NCBI GenBank assembly: GCA_941918925.1
Contig: OW799233.1
Span: 40,028,473-40,092,472, forward strand
Source: Phyto melanocephala
Lineage: Eukaryota > Arthropoda > Insecta > Diptera > Rhinophoridae
Direction: 5' to 3'
DNA: 64,000 nt
Shown piece after piece: positions 56,878 through 64,000 of this stretch. The notes below the pieces were generated by a model, which was not told the origin of the DNA, did no database searches, and worked only from the letters and a program-made list of their open reading frames with translations. Position 1 is the first letter of the stretch. The number at the start of each line of letters is the position of its first letter. The position numbers and the translations under genes were made by a program.

Positions 56878-57496
56878 AATAATTTGTTCAATTTAATATT
56901 GTATGCATGTGCAAATATTTATTAATTTTGTTTTGCTCTTAAACTATTTCAGCTGTGTATATGTAAAGGCTTAAATAAACAAGTAAATAAATGTTGTAAA
57001 TATGGAAGTTTATTTAATTATTGGTACGACAATCGTGAAATGATATCAATTTAGCTGAAGCCGCACCGTTGTATTGTATTATCTTAAAAAAGTCGAGTTT
57101 TGTAATTCAGTTAATGCTTACAATTTACAACAGATCTTTTAAAAAATATACTTTGTGAAAGAAAAAATTATTTTAGCTGCCTATGAAAATCCGTTGAGTA
57201 CTTAAGGAGTTGTAATCGTTGCTACTAAAGGCCGCTTCACACTATTCTACAAGTCTTTAGATTTGCATTGGATTTTGGCAGAGCAAATAAAAATTATTTT
57301 TGGTCTGATTGTTCAAAACCAAATAGAAAATTTTCCCATTATAATTTGTGATTTTACTACCACACTTGAAATGAAATACAATCTGTGTATTATATAAACA
57401 GCTGTTTTTGTTACAGTCGTAATTTTTTATACTGATATTTATTGCATTTCATTAATTATTATATTAAACACAAACATTTGCCCTAGATTAATATTA
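56878..57496. other. 3' flank of the receptor gene
   Basis: AT-rich. AATAAA-type signals near 56973 and 56986 could end the receptor mRNA. No other feature was seen. Confidence 0.45.
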
Positions 57497-58643
57497 AGGG
57501 TCCGCCAAATAACTTTTTTTTTGCAAATGCTAAAAAAAAGCTTCTGAATATTTTCTCAAATTTCTTTTTTTATTCAGAAGTTTAATCCTTCCGGTTACTA
57601 ATAGAATATAATTTCATTCAAATGGCTGCCTCGGCTGGCCATAAAGTAGCTTATCCGATCGGTCCAATTTTTAAGCACATTATCGATTATGCGCAGCTGT
57701 ATTTCACCAATGGCTTCACGAATGTTATCCTTTAAAGCGTCAATTTGCTCTGGCTTGTTGGCGTAACATTTATCTTTGACGGCACCCCAGAAATAATAGT
57801 CAACGCTGCCAAATTGCAGCTGATAATGCGATCTTCAAAAGCAGGGCGAAAAACATCGAGTGTAGCTTTGGCTGTGTGGCACGTAGTACCGTCCTGATGA
57901 AACAAAATGTTGCCAATATCCTCCTCTTCAATTTTTGTGAACAAAAATTTGTTCAGCATGGCCCAAAAACGATCGCCATTGACTACGGCCACTTCTTGCT
58001 CATTTTCGAAGAAAAATGGCCCAATTATGCCTCTGGACCGAAATCCGCACCAAACAGTGACTTGTTTTGGGTGTATCGGCTTTTCAATGTATGCGTGCGG
58101 GTTTTCAGGCCCACTTAGCGAAGCGAAATCGCATTGGATGGTCAGCTGGCTTCAACTCCTGAACCAATTGGACTTTGTATGGCGTCATACCAAGGTCTTT
58201 ATGAAAAATTCGTCTGAATGATGTCTCCGAAATGTTAAATTGTTGAGAACGACGGTGAATTGATGTTGATGACGCTTCACACACACTTTCTGCCACAGCA
58301 GCAATAATCTCGGGTGTACGCACTGTTTTTGGCTTTTCACGCTTTGGTTTATCGATAAGGAAGCCAGTTTCTTTAACTTTTTTCAAAAGAAAACAAACAT
58401 ACGAAGCTGACGGTGCTTCACTTCTTCTAAAATCCGCACGCAATTTTCCCACACATTCTGCAACATTACCATGAGTTTCAAAGTAATATCGCAATATTTC
58501 CCAGCGTTGTTCAAGCGTATACACAACCATATTCGTTCAGCGGAAGGATAAAAATAATTATCTGTCAAATCAGACATGAGCTAAGTGTTACCATTTACGA
58601 AATAAGCACTTCTTGAAAAAAAAAACGTTAAATGGTGGACCCT
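57497..58643 (-). mobile_element. Mariner element with AGGGTCC ends
   Basis: AGGGTCCGCCAAATAACTTT (57497) is inverted at the right end (AGGGTCCACCATTTAACGTT, ending ~58643). The ends are followed inward by T/A-runs. The target is TA-like but the exact duplication is blurred. One transposase pseudogene on the minus strand fills it. Confidence 0.85.
57600..58530 (-). pseudogene. Mariner transposase pseudogene, first catalytic site deleted
   Basis: The N-terminal frame (58530-58105) has the helix-turn-helix pair: MVVYTLEQRWEILRYYFETH; IIAAVAESVCEASSTSIHRR and SQQFNISETSFRRIFHKDLG; LVQELKPADHPMRFRFAKWA. It jumps directly to SEKPIHPKQVTVWCGFRSRG, so about 50 residues including the FSDEAHF site are gone. 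Then come IIGPFFFENEQEVAVVNGDR, HQDGTTCHTAKATLDVF (second Asp), a garbled third-Asp region, DYYFWGAVKDKCYANKPEQI, and the C-terminal ASRGSHLNEIIF. The lost core and the frame changes make it inactive. Confidence 0.85.
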
Positions 58644-59876
58644 ATATATTAAGATTTTTAAGTTTTTGTATATAGCATTCAGGATTTTTGTTTAACACTG
58701 GTATTAGAGGCACGTCAGGCGAAGCGATAACTAGTGATTGCCACGGGGATTTTAAATAAAACCAAGCACATTAGTTCTATAAAATACTTGATTTGTTTAA
58801 CAAATATGTATACGGCAAATTGGTTACATACCTTTTGGTATGAAACACACTAGATCTATCTATACTAATAGGTGACTTTCTCAACCAGTCCCAAGTCTTC
58901 TTTTCACTAATAAAAAGAAGGAAATTCGATATAGTGATGGCTTAAAGCATGGCGACGTAAGCCGAGGTTTATCGCTATGTTTATCAGAGTTACATTTAGA
59001 ATTTGGCAAATATTTAGAACTAACAATAAGGTATTGCCAGACAAAAATCATGGTGATTTTGGTTGTGCCGCTAACAAATGGTTTGTAAAACTGCATTATG
59101 TTTTTTGCATACGTATGCCTTCAGATGTCACCTTTATTTAGTATCAGTGCCGGACTAGTGGGCAGGTGAGGACAAGATCGGATTTTGTTACCTTTTATTT
59201 TTTGTAACTTCTAACTATTTCTTCTTAATTGATTTTTATAAAACTTGCTACACAAATAGAATTCTGTTGATACCACAAAAGCGGGCAATGCCACGTCTGC
59301 ATTACTTACTTGCATTCATATATGGAAACCTTTTTTTAACCAGAACCACTTATGGCGTGTAACAGAAAGATTATTTCAACAAAATTTTTTTATATCACTT
59401 ATTTTCAAATCTATCCAATCGCAATCAACTATTGCACTAAAAACATTCTAAATATGCTAAATATATGTAGTGCTCCAATTTTTGTTAGCTTACTTCAACA
59501 AAAGTAATGCCAAATATTATTGGCAAAAAAAAAAACTAAAATTTAAATCAAAAGCGTAAACGAAAAATATTTGCAAAAAAGTAAAAAAGAGGCATGGATT
59601 ATTTACGTTACAAGGCTCATGTATCCTCATATGTTTTTTTTTTTAATAGGGAATCTAGGCTTTCATCAAGGGTTGGGCAAAATAATTTAAGGACCCTTGA
59701 TCACCAAAAGATAGTCACTTGTAAGAACAATTTTTGAACATAGCTCAATCGTATGGAATACCTTCTAGGACAATTTTGATTTTATCGAATCTTTGCGGAA
59801 ATAATTTTTACTTGTTTTTCTTAGAGATATCTACGAAGCATATTCTGCATTTACATGCAGACGAACTATGCTCAAT
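58644..59876. other. Unassigned DNA between receptor genes
   Basis: No gene recognised. The minus-strand frame at 58881-59096 has no support. Confidence 0.45.
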
Positions 59877-60618
59877 GCCTCATTATACCCTTTTTTTTTT
59901 TTTTTTTTTTTTAACGTTTATTTAAAGAAAAAATTTTTATTATACTTACTATAAATAAACAAAACAATAGTATAAATAGCATATAACTATACACTGTCCC
60001 ATAAACGAGCTCTCAAGTATAATAAATATAGGTATAAATATATACAATATATACATTTTTTAAAACTAATTATATATATTTTTTTTCTACAAATTATATA
60101 CAAGATAATATCTGTATGAAATAATAAATGTTTCGTAATGAAAAATTATTCTAAAAAACATTACAATAATAATTGTTGGGAAAAAGAAAAAGTCAGGAAA
60201 TAAAAATAAAAGAAATTTCGGCCTTTAACTAAGCCACCAGTATTTACTAATATTTAAGTTTGGAAAGATGTTCTTATCCTCTCGAAAAAAGCTAGTATCG
60301 AATCTTCTATTCTCGGTTGTCAGTTGATTGCTAGAGATAGCTTTTACATTTGCTCTTCTATGTATATGAAAAAGTATAGGGACGCCTCTGTTGTCCTGTA
60401 TAAAACCGTTCTTATCAAGGTACACAAATGCTTCAGGCGGAACATAACCATTCTGTAGCGTTTTGAGTATAAATTCGTCGTTGACATAATAGGGAGCCAT
60501 TATTAGGTTATTTTCATAACAGCCACAACAAGATCGAATATGGTCTCTTATTAGGTGTATAATGAAATTATCAATTCAGCTAATTTTGGCAGCATTGTAG
60601 AGTCGCCTCATTATACCC
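59877..60618 (-). mobile_element. Poly(A)-tailed retrocopy with 14 bp TSD
   Basis: The insert 59891-60604 is flanked by exact GCCTCATTATACCC copies (59877-59890 and 60605-60618). Its minus-strand 3' end is a run of 22 A (T on the plus strand, 59891-59912), preceded within ~10 nt by AATAAA. These are the marks of an mRNA copied into DNA by LINE machinery. The site is the left edge of the ATACCC repeat at 60612, so the insert is younger than that repeat. It carries a 91-codon frame. Confidence 0.8.
60225..60500 (-). CDS. Small ORF inside the retrocopy (91 residues, unidentified)
   Basis: An ATG-initiated frame with mixed, gene-like composition: MAPYYVNDEFILKTLQNGYV, PPEAFVYLDKNGFIQDNRGV, PILFHIHRRANVKAI, and the C-terminus FPNLNISKYWWLS. 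The frame stays open ~28 codons upstream of the ATG (including HLIRDHIRSCCGCYENN), so the parent protein may have been longer and lost its start by a frameshift. A 14-codon upstream frame begins at MLPKLAELI. I do not recognise the protein. No membrane segment is evident. It could be a working retrogene or a processed pseudogene of a gene elsewhere. With ~100 nt before and ~310 nt after, it resembles a short complete mRNA. Confidence 0.5.
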   Translation of the reverse strand: MAPYYVNDEFILKTLQNGYVPPEAFVYLDKNGFIQDNRGVPILFHIHRRANVKAISSNQLTTENRRFDTSFFREDKNIFPNLNISKYWWLS

Positions 60619-61430
60619 TTCACACAGTGAAAAAGGGTATATATAGGCTTGTCATTCCGTGTGAAATTTCTACAATTTTGATTTCCGACCCCATAAAGTA
60701 TATATTTTCTGAAAGCTTATGAATAGGGGAGTCGATTAAGCCCTGTCAGTCTGTCCGTCTGACCGTCTGTCCGTGTGTATGTTGAAATCAACTTTTTGAA
60801 GCCCCCCGACATCGCTTAGACTCGGGTGAGGTATTAAAATATCAGAAATATTCAGGAGTAGATCGGTATTGAAAATCAAAAACATCGGTACATAAACAAC
60901 TGAGATATGAGCAAAAACCCACGACCACCTCGATTTTTTTTTCACAAAAACAACATTACAACAACAACATACATACATACAAACGTGTATACTGGTTAGA
61001 GAAAACGTGGGATCGAATCCCAGCTGAGGCAAAAAAAATTTTTTTATATCTTTTTTTTTAATTTTTTTTTTTATTTTTTTTTATTTTTTATTTTATATAT
61101 TATTTATATTTTTATTATTTTTTTTTTAATTTTTTTTTTCAAATATTTTTTTTTGTTTTATATTTATTATATATATTTTAATTATTTAAAAAAATTTTTT
61201 TTTTAAAATTTTTTTTTTAAATTTTTTTTTTAAATTTTTTTTTAATTTTTTTTAACATATATACGTAAATTTATAATTTTACAATGGGATGTTTTTATAT
61301 ATGTATGTTTTTTATATGTATGTACGTATATCATATGGAATGGTGATACAAACTACTGTTATTGCATGATTACACGTTGTGAAGGGTATATAAGATTCGG
61401 CACGGCCGAATATAGCACTTTTACTTGTTT
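60612..61430 (-). repeat. ATACCC repeat, inverted copy between the receptors
   Basis: It starts TTATACCCTTCACACAGTGA and includes CATTCCGTGTGAAATTTCTA, CTGTCCGTCTGACCGTCTGT, ACTGGTTAGAGAAAACGTGG and a T-rich tract (61037-61255). It ends TTCGGCACGGCCGAATATAG with a TTTTACTTGTT boundary near 61430. Orientation is opposite to the copies in the 48.9-52.4 kb block. Confidence 0.78.
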
Positions 61431-62173
61431 TTCGTTAATTTTTTTAATGGAAATGTTTTATCTGGTTTTCTTTTAAGTAAGATATCATTGAATGTTCCTC
61501 AACTCACATCGTGATCAAATAACCCACTCTATGTTGAAAATTAAAATTAGAAAATTGTATTGTAATTTTAATGAAATGTTCAACTTTATAGATTTCTCTC
61601 TAAACGATAATGGTATAAAATGCAACATAATAAAGAAATAAATAAATAAAACATACAAAAAGAATAAGCAACTATCTACCCAATAGAATTTTTAAATAAA
61701 TCACATCTTTCTGCATTTTCATCTCCCAATATGGAACTTAAAATTAGCCCGACAGTCAAAAATCTTTCAAATCTTAACCAGTACAACAAATTTGGCAATC
61801 AGACTTAAAGATACTTAAAGAAAGACTTAAAAATAAGAAAGTTCTTTTTCTGATATGGCATTTTGTCTTAAACGAAATAAATTTTCAAATCGTCTGGCCT
61901 CCAATTCTTGATTGTTTCAAACTCACACACCCTCCACAATCTAGGTTTTGTGCTGTTAAATAGTCAATCACTGACGTCAAAGTTGTTCATTAAAATTAGT
62001 CGAATGTAAGCAAGACGTAAATTTAAACATTTACTGTAAAATGACAATTTTGTCAAGCCGCACATAAAAAGGCCTTCACTAGTTGGTCGCCAACTATTAA
62101 GCAGGGAAAGTTTTTATCGAATTTCCTAAATAAGTATTTTAAATAAAACAACAATATTTACAATAAATACATT
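61431..62173. other. 3' flank of the second receptor gene
   Basis: AT-rich DNA with no gene or repeat boundary recognised. Confidence 0.45.
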
Positions 62174-64000
62174 TTATTTTTTAAGCATCTTGTGAACAAT
62201 CAATTCTAGTATAAAAACTATAATTGCAAATACAATTGATAATGTAAAGAAAATCCAAACCCAATAAAGATCCTCCACACACAATGGCTTATTCAAAACG
62301 GGATATGAAATATTTACAGGAATAGCCGTTCCAGTTGCAACTACATCTTCGTATGATTTACTCATCCAATAATTCAAGAGACCAGACTGCAATGTATTTA
62401 GTATAATATCATTAAAACGTTGAATAAAATATGAGTTTGAAACGAGCGGAATACAAGAATGCATCATTGTATTGAGGCACATTTTTGAAGAGTAACGAAA
62501 AAATTTCTCATTGAAATAATTTTGCAAATTATCGTAGTAAAACATTTTTGAGCTGAGAGTCGGATAAGCAAAACGACGGTCAAACGAATCACGCAAGCGG
62601 AAATATTCTGCAATACTTTCCACAAAATAAAATTTAGGATACAAAAAAGACAAGGACCCATTAGTTACATTATGTACCATCTCTAATTCGTTTTTGCCTA
62701 AAGCCAGCCTTATAGGTGATTTAGCCAAGTCTTCGTAGGTGTTTATTTCTGGCTCTAACGGAGGTTGGGTTAAATACGAATTTAAGTGAGAACCAAAAAT
62801 CGTGTAAATTGTTAAACCTGACAGCATTAACATTGAGTAAATAAGTTTGAGTGAAGTTATTTCGTAGACGGAATAAACGAAACTCTGACCCAATACTCCA
62901 CGAATTGCAATGTCGTTTACTAAGATTTCCGGCCATTTATAACGCCAATTGTTGCAATATTTGCGGCAGAAGGCCAAATAAAACACAACTGTGAATATAA
63001 CAATCAGCACTACGGCAATAAGGACTACCTGCGATTGTAAGACCATAAGAAACATGTCTTTAAATTTTAAAGGTTTTTCCATCGGTAGTAGCAGGCAATA
63101 TTTTGATATTTCAAATGGATAGGTAAAATCGTTGAAATCCGTATTCAAAAGCTGAGGCAGTACACTGACCGGTATGTCTAGAGAGTGATTATTTACTAAT
63201 CCCCTAATGTCCCTATAATCCACGACCACATCATGGGGCACTTTGATTGGAAAGTAAAGAGAAGCATTCAAAGTCTCTACTATTGCTCGTACAAAACGTC
63301 CCATATAACCATTAAGTACAGTTTCATTTTTGTGATTTAAATATTCCATTGCTCGTGGTTTTGCGTGATCTGCAATCGTGCGCAACTTGTAACCTTTTAA
63401 ATCTCTTAAACGATCTGGTAGCAAAGGGAATGCCTTGCTATTTGGATCATATAATCCCAATTCCATTTCAAATACTGGAAAAATTGTATATTGCGCATAT
63501 TTACGGGTTGTATAGAAATCTTTAAAAATTACCACCACATTAAGCATCTTCAATTTATGGCAATAGCGGAAGAAACCATCTAGTTGCTTTAAATCCATTG
63601 CCTCACTCAAAAGTTCGACTGAAATGATTATTCTTGTGTAACGCATATTATTTAGAATTTTTGCCAGTTGCTCCAAGATATTGTAATTGTATAATGTCGT
63701 GCATACTATAGAGATAATTTGACTGTTGAAATATTTGCGATATGAGTCTGTTTTATTTCCAGTTATCACAGTTATAGACATCTCCTGAAGCTTAAAATGT
63801 TCCAAAATATTATGGCAATACTGATGTTTGTTGCCTTCGTTTAGTATTAAAACGCCCTCATACACCTTTTGCTCCAATAATTTTCTAAGAATGTCTCCGT
63901 GAAACTTTTGCTCTATTTTGTAATTTTCTGTTTCTTTGTCGTTTATTATATTATGAGACATACCCCTAGTATGTTCTTTAGTAAAGAATAATACAATTAA
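62174..64000 (-). CDS. Divergent ionotropic receptor, paralogue, 5' end outside window
   Basis: The frame is open to the window edge. By comparison with the first receptor, about five codons including the start lie beyond 64000; the leader LIVLFF is present at the edge. MSHNIIND at 63961 corresponds to residue 19 of the paralogue, not to the true start. Layout is the same: S1 from LKGYKLRT, M1 near LIAVVLIVIFTVVFYLAFC, M2 near LMLSGLTIYTIFGSHLNSY, S2 from PPLEPEINTYEDLAKS, M3 near WVWIFFTLSIVFAIIVFILE, tail HKMLKK. It has an insertion of about four residues after M1 (RKYCNNWRYKWPE against TKGKYHWPE). The N-terminal ~225 residues are ~94% identical to the first gene and the rest roughly half. 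Convergent with it, 5.3 kb away. Likely a ligand-gated chemosensory channel subunit. Confidence 0.82.
   Translation of the reverse strand, partial: LIVLFFTKEHTRGMSHNIINDKETENYKIEQKFHGDILRKLLEQKVYEGVLILNEGNKHQYCHNILEHFKLQEMSITVITGNKTDSYRKYFNSQIISIVCTTLYNYNILEQLAKILNNMRYTRIIISVELLSEAMDLKQLDGFFRYCHKLKMLNVVVIFKDFYTTRKYAQYTIFPVFEMELGLYDPNSKAFPLLPDRLRDLKGYKLRTIADHAKPRAMEYLNHKNETVLNGYMGRFVRAIVETLNASLYFPIKVPHDVVVDYRDIRGLVNNHSLDIPVSVLPQLLNTDFNDFTYPFEISKYCLLLPMEKPLKFKDMFLMVLQSQVVLIAVVLIVIFTVVFYLAFCRKYCNNWRYKWPEILVNDIAIRGVLGQSFVYSVYEITSLKLIYSMLMLSGLTIYTIFGSHLNSYLTQPPLEPEINTYEDLAKSPIRLALGKNELEMVHNVTNGSLSFLYPKFYFVESIAEYFRLRDSFDRRFAYPTLSSKMFYYDNLQNYFNEKFFRYSSKMCLNTMMHSCIPLVSNSYFIQRFNDIILNTLQSGLLNYWMSKSYEDVVATGTAIPVNISYPVLNKPLCVEDLYWVWIFFTLSIVFAIIVFILELIVHKMLKK

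Noticed and set aside
59877..60618. Chance similarity between CCTCATTATACCC at the two ends.
   Set aside because: I first took these as two starts of the ATACCC repeat. The exact 14 bp match, the A22 tail and the AATAAA fit a retrocopy TSD far better.

Overview
This window looks like a piece of a higher-fly (Brachycera, probably schizophoran or calyptrate) nuclear genome. It is AT-rich, almost gene-free and packed with decayed transposons. The fly assignment is inference. It rests on the intronless divergent ionotropic receptors, on the dispersed repeat families with 'TATACCCTTCAC' ends, GACAGACGG minisatellites and TTCGGCCGTGCCGAA palindromes, and on the insect-type mariner, piggyBac, Transib and RNase H-bearing LINE remnants.

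Only two genes look intact. A divergent ionotropic receptor (IR) lies at 55048-56877 (+). A close paralogue lies at 62174 to beyond 64000 (-), convergent (tail to tail) with the first and cut at its 5' end by the window edge. They are nearly identical over the first ~225 residues and only about half identical afterwards, which suggests recent gene conversion or a partial duplication. A mariner fossil, a poly(A)-tailed retrocopy carrying a 91-codon ORF, and one copy of the dispersed ATACCC repeat separate them.

Layout. 1-5.5 kb: two Tc1/mariner fossils, one carrying a tRNA-derived SINE. 5.5-7 kb: a mariner 3' fossil and a LINE reverse-transcriptase fossil. 7.4-11 kb: a 2 kb terminal-inverted-repeat element with a deleted mariner inside, then two ATACCC repeats. 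11-17.5 kb: mostly unassigned, with a LINE tail and a DD37E Tc1/mariner element. 17.5-20.5 kb: a foldback element containing a Helitron-like repeat, then a TIR element with an unusual transposase fragment. 23-25 kb: a piggyBac fossil. 26-31 kb: two Transib (RAG1-like) fossils, one split by an 89 bp LINE tail. 32-39 kb: a pogo-like deletion derivative, a fossil of an unnamed arthropod multicopy ORF, and an RNase H LINE. 40-47.5 kb: large dispersed repeats with a nested mariner and tandem Helitron-like copies. 48.5-52.7 kb: a hAT-like element with an 8 bp duplication, stuffed with repeats and a second RNase H LINE. 52.8-54.9 kb: a second piggyBac family. 55-64 kb: the receptor pair.

The only functional theme among the live genes is chemosensation. 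The rest is a layered transposon record in which insertion order can be read from target-site duplications (TSDs). No tRNA gene, rRNA gene, CRISPR array or confident promoter was seen.
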